Shown: in pieces, positions 27,722 to 36,800 of the stretch | Layout of the letters: each line of letters begins with the position of its first letter | Numbering within the stretch: the stretch's first letter is position 1 | Source of the DNA: Lentzea tibetensis | GTDB taxonomy: Bacteria > Actinomycetota > Actinomycetes > Mycobacteriales > Pseudonocardiaceae | Length of the DNA stretch: 64,000 nucleotides | Direction: 5' to 3' | NCBI RefSeq assembly: GCF_007845675.1 | Contig: NZ_VOBR01000001.1 | Span: 62,001 to 126,000 of the forward strand | Translations under genes and position numbers: made by a program | Notes under the pieces: model-generated | What the model saw: only the letters and a program-made list of their open reading frames with translations | What the model was told of the DNA's origin: nothing | The model's database searches: none

Positions 27722-28482
27722 CGCGCGTTCCTCGGCGCGGTGTCAGCACTGCCCACCGGCACGCCCGCGGCGACGTGGTCGACGACGACCGCCGTCACGT
27801 TGTCCCGCCCACCCGCCTCGATGGCGCGGCGCACCAGCTCTTCCGCCGTCTCGTCCGCTTCGGCCGCCGCGCGCAGGACCTCGATGATCATCTCGTCGGG
27901 GACCTCGTTCGTCAGGCCGTCGGTGCACAGCACGAACCTCTCACCGGGCCTCGCCGGGAACACCCACTGGTCCGGTTCGGCGGAGAGCGGCGTGCCGAGT
28001 GCGCGGGTCACCACGTTGCGGCGCGGGTGTTCGAGCGCGGCTTCCTCGGTCAGCAGTCCCCTGGTGACGAGCTCCTCCACCTCGGAGTGGTCGACCGTGA
28101 GCCGCGACAGCACGTCGTCCGCGAACCGGTACACCCGCGAGTCGCCGACGTTGAAGACGATCCAGTGATCGGATCCGGCGAGTTCCACCATGCCGATGCC
28201 GGAGACGGTCGTGCCCATGCCCTCGTGCTCGGGCCGCGCGTCGGCCAGCATCGCGTGGTTGGCCGCGACCAGTTCCGCGCGGATGTCGTCCGGCCTCAGC
28301 GCCCCACGCGCGTCGAGCACGCGCAGCCGTTCGATGACCAGCGAGCTCGCGACCTCACCGGCGACGTGACCACCCATCCCGTCCGCCACCGCGAAGATTC
28401 GCTCGCCGGCGAAGGCGCTGTCCTCGTTGGTGTCCCGAACGAGGCCCGCGGACGTCGCGGTGCCGGACAGAACCCGTGTCAT
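27718..28482 (-). CDS. PP2C family Ser/Thr phosphatase
   Basis: 254-aa soluble phosphatase of the PPM/PP2C family, close to the PstP catalytic-domain length but without a membrane tail. Metal ligands are present: RDTNED (D17-D21), VADGMGGH (D34), the CTDGLTNEV loop and GGRDNVTAVV near the C-terminus. Start ATG 28482 (MTRVLSGTATSAGLVRDTNED) overlaps the upstream stop by 4 bp; longer versions run into the upstream gene. It should reverse phosphorylation by the kinase encoded two genes downstream. Confidence 0.94.
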   Translation of the reverse strand: MTRVLSGTATSAGLVRDTNEDSAFAGERIFAVADGMGGHVAGEVASSLVIERLRVLDARGALRPDDIRAELVAANHAMLADARPEHEGMGTTVSGIGMVELAGSDHWIVFNVGDSRVYRFADDVLSRLTVDHSEVEELVTRGLLTEEAALEHPRRNVVTRALGTPLSAEPDQWVFPARPGERFVLCTDGLTNEVPDEMIIEVLRAAAEADETAEELVRRAIEAGGRDNVTAVVVDHVAAGVPVGSADTAPRNAR

Positions 28483-29087
28483 CGTGCTCCCGCCGCCTCG
28501 CCTGCCACCAACTCGGCCACGCGGGCCACGACGTCGTCGCGCGTCGAGGGACTCGCGGTGTCCGGGTCGCGTTCGGAGTCCGACTGGAACCAGGTGCCCG
28601 AGCTGTCGGTCGCGACCGCGATGCTCACCTTCCCCGCCGCCGTCACGGTCTGGACCAGTGCGGTGCCCGCAGCCGAGCCGAGGCACGAGTCGAGGAACCG
28701 GCCGATCTGGTCGGCCAGCGGCACGGTCCGGTCCAGCGGGGCCACGTCGAACTGGCCGAGCTCGGCGGCGAACAGTCCTATGTGGATCTCCGGTCCGGTC
28801 AGCAGGGTCGCGCGGATCATCTGCTCACCGACCCAGCCCAGCACCCTGGTCGCGCGATCGGCCGTCGAGAGCCCGGCGACGATGGCCACGACTTCCTTCG
28901 ACGGCACGACCTTGCCTGCGGTGTGCGTGCACAGGCCGCGCGCCATCAACGACGCGAGACCCGCCGCAGCCGTCACGTCGTTCGTCTCCGGCAGCCCGAG
29001 CACGTCGCGGAGCGAGGTGAGCTCGGGCTGCCGGATGCGCAGCAGCAACTCGACCTCGGCGAACGTGAGCACCAGCGAATCCGTCAC
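28479..29087 (-). CDS. Uncharacterised protein of the type VII operon
   Basis: 202-aa soluble protein without recognisable domain signature. It begins MTDSLVLTFAEVELLLR and contains alternating beta and helical segments, ending in an Ala/Val-rich helix. Size, position and the opening phrase recall EspG-like secretion chaperones, but I see no firm motif, so this stays a suggestion. The GTG start follows AGAGGGG by seven bases. It is 10 bp downstream of the WXG-domain gene and overlaps the phosphatase by 4 bp. A chaperone for the upstream WXG protein would fit the location. Confidence 0.7.
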   Translation of the reverse strand: MTDSLVLTFAEVELLLRIRQPELTSLRDVLGLPETNDVTAAAGLASLMARGLCTHTAGKVVPSKEVVAIVAGLSTADRATRVLGWVGEQMIRATLLTGPEIHIGLFAAELGQFDVAPLDRTVPLADQIGRFLDSCLGSAAGTALVQTVTAAGKVSIAVATDSSGTWFQSDSERDPDTASPSTRDDVVARVAELVAGEAAGAR

Positions 29088-29097
29088 AACGTCCCCT

Positions 29098-29973
29098 CTA
29101 GAACCTGTCCAACAGGGCGTTCACCCCGCCGGAGATGACATCGCCCACGGCTTCGGCACCGTCTCCGATCGCGCCACCGACGTCCCCGACCACATCACGG
29201 GCTCCCCAAACGAAGTCCCTGGTGAACGAAGGATTCGCATCGGTCCACAGCCCGTACGCGAAGCCCGCCGCACCGATCGCGACCCCCAACGGAGGGCAGA
29301 CAACGCCCACAACCACGGCTGTCCCACTGAAGACGAGATCGGCACCTTTGTTGTACGTCTCTTCGCTGTCGGGCTCCCGTCCCAGGCTCTCCCCGAACTC
29401 ATAGGCATCGATCCCGGCCATCGCAAACTCCGCCGCACGGCCGACGAGGTCGAATCCCTTCCCAACGACCCCGATGTCTTTCCCCACGATGTTCCGGACG
29501 AAGTCGGGAGATCCGTTGACAAGACCTGCGATCCCCTTGGCCAGCCCGCCCTTCCACGAGCCGTCCACCGCCATGCCGACCAGCCCCGCCACCCCGCCCG
29601 CGAGGCCGAGGCCGCCCAGTGCCACGCCGAAACCGTCGTACACGCGGAGGAACTCGTCCACGAAACCAGGAGGCGCCCCGAAGAATGGTGACCCGCTTCC
29701 ACCGTGGTCGCCGCTCGCCACTCGCTGCTGCTCCGCGTTGACCTGCACGCGATCACCGCAGTCCCGCACCGCGGATGCGATCCCGATCAGGAGACCGGAC
29801 AGCAGGTGGTCCCACTGCCAGCGGAAGTCGTCGGCGTCACCGCCCTCCCAGCTCGAGCGGGTGAGCATCCACCTCAGGTCAGCGTGGATCGCGTCCAGCC
29901 GCTGAGCCGAAGCGGCCATCGCCGCCGCCAGCTGATCGAGCTGGCCGGGGTCGGCTCCGACCACCTGCCCCAT
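29098..29973 (-). CDS. Large WXG-domain protein, putative type VII substrate
   Basis: 291 aa. The first 100 residues form a WXG100-like helical hairpin (SSWEGGDADDFRWQWDHLL). The rest is Gly/Ala/Val-rich with hydrophobic segments (ALGGLGLAGGVAGLVGMAV; VVVGVVCPPLGVAIGAAG). This N-WXG plus C-terminal extension is the layout of secreted LXG/WXG effectors and PE/PPE-like substrates; the C-terminal part could insert in membranes. Start ATG 29973 has GGAGG five bases upstream. It is the first gene of the operon. Codon use is visibly less G/C-biased than in the downstream genes. Confidence 0.8.
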   Translation of the reverse strand: MGQVVGADPGQLDQLAAAMAASAQRLDAIHADLRWMLTRSSWEGGDADDFRWQWDHLLSGLLIGIASAVRDCGDRVQVNAEQQRVASGDHGGSGSPFFGAPPGFVDEFLRVYDGFGVALGGLGLAGGVAGLVGMAVDGSWKGGLAKGIAGLVNGSPDFVRNIVGKDIGVVGKGFDLVGRAAEFAMAGIDAYEFGESLGREPDSEETYNKGADLVFSGTAVVVGVVCPPLGVAIGAAGFAYGLWTDANPSFTRDFVWGARDVVGDVGGAIGDGAEAVGDVISGGVNALLDRF

Positions 29974-30407
29974 GCACGCCTCCGATGACCACGTCGAGTT
30001 GCCGCGATGTCTCATCGCTCGACATGTCGTGGGCGTTGCACTCGCGCATTGGCCAAATCGGGTGAACGGAAACCGCTATTTCCCCTCGCTATCACCACGG
30101 GTCACGCGCTCGCCACACAGCGTCAATCGGAATGGTGCGACGGCTAATCGTCCTAACAGGACAGACCTGCCAGAGTCCATAAGGGACGGTTTCGGCCGCC
30201 AGGCAGCGACGCCTGGTAACACGACCGACCTGATGTCCGAAAGACAAACCTTCGTCCGGCCGGAGCGAGCATGAACTTCCATATCGAATGGAATGGAGGT
30301 CTAGTCGTTTGGGCTGATTCTCGTTTGGAGCACTGCCGAGTCGCCCCACAGGTGGCCTACCGTATCGGTACGCTGTGCAATTCGACCGACCGAGGGGGGA
30401 TGGTCGT
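29974..30407 (+). other. Divergent intergenic region between the type VII operon and the conflict operon
   Basis: 434 bp without a convincing gene and lower in G/C than its surroundings. It must carry the promoters of both the leftward 12-gene operon and the rightward VMAP operon, but no clear -35/-10 pair can be fixed by eye. An inverted repeat CCAGGC-N6-GCCTGG lies at 30199-30216. Short open frames here lack a ribosome-binding site and were not accepted. Confidence 0.6.
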
Positions 30408-32810
30408 TTGTTATCCCAGCCGCTGCACCACGCCATTGTCGTCGTCGACGTCGAGAAGTTCGGCGACAAGAAGCGAGGCGACCTGCACCGATCGGAGGTG
30501 CGGGATGGGCTTTTCGCAGCACTGGAGCAGGCATTCGACGAAGCCGAGATCGACTGGTCGGAGTGCAGCTTTCAGACCAGGGGCGACGGCGCTCTGATCC
30601 TCGTCCCGGCAAGGTACTCGGAAAGACAGCTCGTCGACCGCGTGCCCTCGCGGCTCACCGCCGGATTGCTCAGGCACAACGCGAGAGTCGCCGTGGAAGG
30701 GCGTATACGACTGCGCCTCGCATTCCACTCGGGGCCGGTCGAGATAGCCGAGAACGGGAGTGCCGACAGCACGGTCATCTTCGCGTGCAGACTCGTCGAC
30801 TCGGACGAGGCTCGCGAGGCACAACGGGCCTCGAAGGACCTCATCACGATCATCGCGTCCAACAGCTTCTACGAGAACAGCCTCGTCCACGAGCCCGCAG
30901 CCGAGCCCGACACCTACCGGCGAGTCCCGGTGAGCGTCAAGGAGGTAGACACGATCGCGTGGATCCGGTCGACGGCTCCACTGCTCTCCAGCACACTCAC
31001 CCCTGCGACCAAAGGACCCCTGAGCAACCGAGACAGTTCGACCGAAGTGGACGAACTGGCGAACATCCTCCTCGCCGTCCCGCCTCTGCTGCGCGAGGAC
31101 GCGAGGTCTCAGTTGCTCGACCTCCTCCCCAACGGGATGGCCTCCGAGATGCCGCAAAACGTGGATCCCTGGCCCTACACGCGAGCGCTGGCACGTCTCT
31201 GCTTCCAGCACACCGGCGGGCTCGACTACCTGCTCGGCGCGCTCAGAACACTCGGCGCGGAGCCCCGGCAGATTCACCAGCTGGAAGCGCTGCGGTACCG
31301 ATACGTCGGCGTCTCGGAAGAACCGCTGTCCCGACTCACCGAAACACTGTTCCGAATACCGTGCCTGACCGATCCGATGGCGAGCGAGCTCGTCGTCCAC
31401 GGGATGCGCCGGGCCCTCGGCGAGAGGTTCCTCGTCGAGGGACAGCCCGGAACGCTCCAATACGTCTCACACATAGCCTCCCTCTGCTGGCAGAACCCCT
31501 ATCGATTGACAATTCTGATGGGTTTGGTCAGCCGGTTTGGGCCCGAAGCGCCCGCCCTGGCAGACTTGCGCCTCGTCATCGGCGACCTGACCGATTCAGA
31601 GCGGCCGGCCGACACCTTCACGAACCAGCACAGAACCGGGCTTCTAGCGTTGTTGGCGGGCGTAGTTCTCCCCAACGTGGCAGACCTGTACGGCGCCGCG
31701 GGTGGACGGGCTGCGCCCGATCTCGGCGACCACACGACGTATCCGCGCATCCTCCACGCGCTGGAGTCGCTCAACGCGCGGCGGGACGGGCTGCCGCGAA
31801 CCCTGGCGTTCGTCGAACACGTCGCCGCGCACGTCGACTCGGAGCTCAAGATCAAGCTCCAGCAGTGGACGCGGGCGCGGGCCGCGGAGATGGATCTCAT
31901 CGCCGAACTCGCAGACCTGCGAGACGAAGTCCGCCGACAGGCCGCGGCCGCCAACCACTCCCCCTCGGCGAAACCGGTGGCCTACCTCGTGCTCAAGATC
32001 GAACGGGAAGGACCGACCGGCGACCGGTTCCGGCTCACGGACTGGCGACAGCTGGGAGACGAATCGCAGTGGGCGCCGGAACGCGGCAAGGACAGGACGG
32101 GCTCGCTCGACACCACGAAGACCCACGTCGCCTCGTTGATCGAGCGGATCGAGGTCGACTGGGGCGAACGCCGGCCGGACATCCGGATCGAGTTCGTGCT
32201 CGACACCCCGGACCTCAGCTTGGACGTCGACCAGTGGCCGTGGGAGAACGATCCGCACTCCGAGCCGATGGGCTGCCGATACCCGGTCACGGTCCGGAGC
32301 GCGGAGCGGATGAGAGCGCGCAAGTACCACCGGAATTGGCAAGAACGGTGGGATGAGCTCGTGCGCCAACTCCGCCGCGATGGACGGGTCGACACCCGGA
32401 GCTCCCTGCGCGGGTACGGCTCGGGCGACCACGGCGTACGTCAGTTGAGGTCTGCCCTCCACCAACGGCCCGACGTGGTGTCGCTGACGCTCAGCGCACC
32501 CCCGCAGCCGGACGAAGCGGGTGGCGACGAGGTCAGCGTCGGGATCAAGGCGGGGCTGCCGCTCATCTGGTGGCACCGCGAGGACTGCGACCACCCCGAG
32601 TTCACCGAGACGGTCGACCGGCTCCTCCTCGAGGCCGAGGACCAGGACCACCTGTTGCACCGCGTCCGGCACGCCCGCGTGGCCGCGTACGCACAGGCAG
32701 AGGACGAAAAGCACATCGGCGCTTCGCTGACCGTGCTGTACGACGACCCGGCCCGCCTGGTGGTACCGCACCAGCCAGGGCATCCGGTCGTGGAGGGGGC
32801 AGTCGGATGA
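30408..32810 (+). CDS. VMAP-type conflict protein: cyclase-like, EAD2 and VMAP-C domains
   Basis: 800 aa from TTG 30408, which has AGGGGGGA seven bases upstream; GTG 30375 is the other option. Residues 8-190 look like a class III nucleotide cyclase fold with both metal Asp (VVDVEKFG, D14; TRGDGALIL, D60). The usual transition-state Asn is replaced (VIFACRLV). Two helical repeats of the effector-associated domain 2 type follow (ELANILLAVPPLLREDAR; LTETLFRIPCLTDP), then a middle helical region, and a C-terminal alpha/beta VMAP-C region (PVAYLVLKIEREG to the GLPLIWWHRED segment). It is the first gene of a coupled trio with MoxR and a vWA-like protein, the diagnostic arrangement of vWA-MoxR-VMAP systems described by Aravind and co-workers. 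Confidence 0.85.
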   Translation: MLSQPLHHAIVVVDVEKFGDKKRGDLHRSEVRDGLFAALEQAFDEAEIDWSECSFQTRGDGALILVPARYSERQLVDRVPSRLTAGLLRHNARVAVEGRIRLRLAFHSGPVEIAENGSADSTVIFACRLVDSDEAREAQRASKDLITIIASNSFYENSLVHEPAAEPDTYRRVPVSVKEVDTIAWIRSTAPLLSSTLTPATKGPLSNRDSSTEVDELANILLAVPPLLREDARSQLLDLLPNGMASEMPQNVDPWPYTRALARLCFQHTGGLDYLLGALRTLGAEPRQIHQLEALRYRYVGVSEEPLSRLTETLFRIPCLTDPMASELVVHGMRRALGERFLVEGQPGTLQYVSHIASLCWQNPYRLTILMGLVSRFGPEAPALADLRLVIGDLTDSERPADTFTNQHRTGLLALLAGVVLPNVADLYGAAGGRAAPDLGDHTTYPRILHALESLNARRDGLPRTLAFVEHVAAHVDSELKIKLQQWTRARAAEMDLIAELADLRDEVRRQAAAANHSPSAKPVAYLVLKIEREGPTGDRFRLTDWRQLGDESQWAPERGKDRTGSLDTTKTHVASLIERIEVDWGERRPDIRIEFVLDTPDLSLDVDQWPWENDPHSEPMGCRYPVTVRSAERMRARKYHRNWQERWDELVRQLRRDGRVDTRSSLRGYGSGDHGVRQLRSALHQRPDVVSLTLSAPPQPDEAGGDEVSVGIKAGLPLIWWHREDCDHPEFTETVDRLLLEAEDQDHLLHRVRHARVAAYAQAEDEKHIGASLTVLYDDPARLVVPHQPGHPVVEGAVG

Positions 32811-33808
32811 CCACGTGGCACGTGTACCGGGGCGACGGCTCAGTCGCGCAGTCGCCGATCAACAACCTGCCCGCCCCACCCCCGTGGCGCACGTTCACGG
32901 GACAGGGCAACACATCCCGGCCTGATGACGACGGCGGCGAAGGCGATCGCCGGGTGGGGTTCGCACACCGGCACTCCCGCACACCTGATCCCACCGAGGT
33001 GGCGCTCGTCAACGCCGCGATCCACTTGCGACGACCGCTTCTCGTGACGGGCGCCCCTGGCACCGGCAAGTCCTCGCTCGCCTACCTGATCGCGCGCGAG
33101 CTGGGTCTGGGTCCAGTGCTCAGGTGGCCGGTCACCAGCAGGACCACGTTGGCACGGGGGCTCTTCCTCTACGACGCGATCGCGCGGGTCCAGGCCGCCG
33201 CCCACGAGGGCGAGCCCGACATCGGCGACTTCATCCACCTCGGCCCCCTCGGCACGGCCTTGCTTCCGACAGATCTCCCCAGGGTCTTGCTGATCGACGA
33301 ACTCGACAAGGGAGACATAGATCTTCCCAACGACCTCCTCAACGTCTTCGAGGAGGGCGAGTACGAGATACCGGAACTCGTCCGCTACGCCAAGCGGCAG
33401 AACGAGGTCAACGTACTCACCGACGATCGCGGCCACACCGCGACGGTCCACAACGGACTCGTGCGCTGTCGCGAGTTCCCGATCGTCATCGTCACCAGCA
33501 ACGGTGAACGCGAGTTCCCACCGGCCTTCCTCCGTCGTTGCCTCCGCCTCCACATCAAGAACCCCACGACCCAGCAGCTCGGCACCATGGTCGCCGCGCA
33601 CTTCGACGGCAAGGAACGCGCCGACACCAGCCGCCTGATCACCGACTTCCTCGAACGGAGCAGCGAGGTGGGCGGGCTCGCGGCCGACCAGCTGCTCAAC
33701 GCGGTCCACCTCGCCACCAGGCTCGCGACCTCGGGCGCCTACACACCCGACGACGAGTGGAGGGATCTGCTCACCGCCATCTGGCACCCGTTGGCAGATC
33801 AGCGATGA
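32807..33808 (+). CDS. MoxR-type AAA+ ATPase of the conflict operon
   Basis: 333 aa, starting at an ATG that overlaps the VMAP stop (ATGA). Walker A is GAPGTGKSSLAY, Walker B VLLIDELDKGDIDLP, sensor 1 IVIVTSNGEREFPPAF and the arginine finger RRCLRL. The family-typical GLFLYDAIARVQ is present after the P-loop. It differs clearly from the MoxR of the type VII operon and belongs to the group that accompanies VMAP and vWA proteins. Its role is probably to switch or assemble the ternary complex with ATP. It overlaps the next start by 4 bp. Confidence 0.93.
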   Translation: MTTWHVYRGDGSVAQSPINNLPAPPPWRTFTGQGNTSRPDDDGGEGDRRVGFAHRHSRTPDPTEVALVNAAIHLRRPLLVTGAPGTGKSSLAYLIARELGLGPVLRWPVTSRTTLARGLFLYDAIARVQAAAHEGEPDIGDFIHLGPLGTALLPTDLPRVLLIDELDKGDIDLPNDLLNVFEEGEYEIPELVRYAKRQNEVNVLTDDRGHTATVHNGLVRCREFPIVIVTSNGEREFPPAFLRRCLRLHIKNPTTQQLGTMVAAHFDGKERADTSRLITDFLERSSEVGGLAADQLLNAVHLATRLATSGAYTPDDEWRDLLTAIWHPLADQR

Positions 33809-36800
33809 CCGGCCCCCGCGATCGCCTTCCCGTGCCCGAGGTGGTGCTCCAGCACCTCGACATCGCCGACAGCGGCGTCGAACGGCTGACGACGCGCGGT
33901 CTGTCCTATCGGGAGGTTCGCGACAGCCTGTTCCTCGCCGCGCGAATACACGGACGCGACGGCGAACCGGGACAACCGCACGCGCCCACCGGATCCGGTC
34001 CTCCCGAGGACGTCCCGGTTCCTGAGGACCGGAGCAGACCGGAGGCTTCGCCCGCACCCGAACCATCGGGTGCGGGCGGTCCGTCGTTCGGCGGTTTCCA
34101 GCAGTGGACGCCCGGACCGCAGACGATGGTGGCGGGCGGCGTGGACGGTGGACGGGGAGACCGCGCGGGATCCGCGTGGCCGACCATGCCCGCGATGCCG
34201 GAACACCGGGCGATCAGCCGTGAGCTCAGGCCGTTGTCGCGCCCGCACCCGTCGCCGTGGGAGCGGCTCGTCGACGAGGAGACGACGGCGATCCGGGCCG
34301 CGCAGGACGGTCTCTGGGTGCCCGAGTGGAAGGCCGCGCCCTCGCGACGGTTCGACATCGCCCTCGTCGTGGACACGGCCGTGGCCGGAGACCTCTGGGA
34401 GCACACGACCCGCGAGTTCCGCACCATGCTCGAACGGCAGGGCGCGTTCCGCGACGTCCGGACCTACCTGCTCGACACCAGCAGTCCCGAGCTGTCCGAA
34501 CTCCCGTTGCACAGCAGGGGCGGTGCCGCTCACGACTGCGGATACCTCGTCGAGCCCGCGGGCACGCGGATCGTGCTGGTGCTCACCGACACCATCGGCA
34601 AGGCGTGGCACAGCGGCGCGGTCGGCAGCGTGCTGCACGCCTGGGCGCAACGCATGCCCGTGGCGATCGTGCAGACGCTCGCGCAACGGCTGTGGCCGTG
34701 GGGCGGCATCGTCACCCGCCGCATGCGCCTGCACTCCCCGGCACCCGGTGTGCCGAACAAGCAGCTCCGCGTGGAGGGACTGCGCCACCGCGGGGTCATC
34801 CCGGTCCCGGTGCTGAGCCTGTCCGCGGAGTGGATGTCGGGCTGGGCCAGGCTCATCGCGGCACCCGGTGCGCAACAGGTCGAGACGACGGCCACCCTGG
34901 TGAGCGCTCACCCCGAGTCACCGCAGCTCGACGATGACGACGAGACGCTGACCGCGGAGGAGCGTGTCCTGCGTTTTCGCACGTACGCGTCGGTCGACGG
35001 GTTCCACCTGGCGGGCCTTCTCGCGGCGACGCCGCTGACCCCGCCGTTGATGAACCTCGTGCAGCGGGTGTTGCTGCCGGGGTCGGACCTCTCCGTGCTC
35101 GCCGAGGTCATGCTGGGCGGTCTGATGCACCGCGTACCACCGACGGCGCCGGCCGCCAGCGCCGTGACGTACGAGTTCCACGACGGCGTGCGGGAAGAGC
35201 TGCTCGGGACGTGCCGGCGGACGGACACCGCTCGGGTGGCCCGCGTACTCGACGACCACGCGGGCTCCGACATCGCCGCGCTGCGCGATCTTCGCGCCAC
35301 ACTCGACGATCCGAACCACATCCAGGAGCCGGACCTCTCTCCGGAGAACCGGCCGTACCTCGAGGTCCAGGCAGCCGTGTTGCGCGCGCTCGCCGGGCCG
35401 TACTCCCAAAGCGCGGCGCGAGTTCGTGCCGAGCTCGGGCTCACCGTCGTCCCTGAATCGCTGCCCCCCAACGAAGTTTCGGCGCCACGGGACGACGGAC
35501 CTGTTCGACGCGAGCCCTCAGGAGGCATGTACGTGACTGCCATCGACTCCCAGCCGAGCACCGCCCGTAGGGCCGGGGAGCCGCCACAAGCTGAGTCGCC
35601 ACAAGGAGATGGCCAAGTGAGCGCTTCCAGCACGCACACGGCACACGACCGGCGTCCCACCACCGCGCAACCACAGATCTGGGGGTCTGTGCCGTTGCGC
35701 AACCCAGACTTCGTCGGCCGGGCCGAGTTGCTGGAGAAACTCAGGGATCGCCTCAGTGAGCAGGGCACGACCGCCGTGCTCCCCGAGGCGCTGCACGGCA
35801 TGGGCGGTGTCGGGAAGTCGCAGACCGTGGTGGAGTACATCCACCGACATGCGAACGAGTACGACCTCGTGTGGTGGATACCGGCCGAGCAGTCCGCTCA
35901 GATCACGGCCAGCTTCGTCGAGCTCGCCAAACGCCTCGGCGTGGCGACCGCGGGGTCCGCCGACACCGCGGTTCCCGCGGTGCTGGAAGCCCTGCGCATG
36001 TACGACTCCGGGAAGCAATGGCTGCTGGTGTTCGACAACGCGGACAGCCCGCAGGACGTGCAGCAGTTCTTCCCGGCCGGGTCCGGCCACATCGTGGTCA
36101 CCTCCCGCAACTCCGAGTGGCACGGCTTCGCCCGTTCCGTGCAGGTCGACCTGTTCACCCGCGCGGAGAGCATCGAACTGCTGCACCGGCGTGGTGGTGA
36201 CATCGACGACGTCGAGGCGGACGCACTGGCGGAGGCGCTGGGCGATCTGCCACTCGCCGTCGAGCAGGCCGCCGCGTGGCGGGCGACGACCGGCATGCAG
36301 GTGGCGGAGTACCTGGAACTGCTGGAGCAGAACCGCACGGAGCTGCTGAAGCACGGCGGCTCGGAGGACGGCCAGATGCCCGTGGTCGCGGCGGTGTGGA
36401 ACGTTCCGCTGGAACGACTGCGCGACCGCCACCTCGATGCGCTGCAACTGCTGCAGGTCTGCGCGTTCTTCGGGCCGGAACCGATCTCACAGCAGTTGTT
36501 CCGCGGCGTGCGCAACGCCCCGGTACCGGACGACCTGCGCGCGGCGTTGCGCGACCCGATCAAGCTCGGCCGCGCGGTGCGCCAGATCAGCCGGTACAGC
36601 CTCGCGAAGCTGGACCACCGCAACAACTCCCTGCAACTGCACCGGTTGGTGCAGACGGTGCTGAAGAACAGCCTGTCCGAAGAAGAACAGGACACCATGC
36701 GGCACGCGGTGCACGTGCTGCTGGTCAACGGCGATCCCGGCGATCCCGACAACGCCAAGAACTGGTCGCGCTACGGCGAACTGCTCCCCCACGCACTGGT

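Noticed and set aside
30271-30597. Small open frame starting with ATG 30271
   Set aside because: It overlaps the VMAP gene in another frame, has no clear ribosome-binding site and reads as Arg/Ser-rich shadow after the overlap begins.
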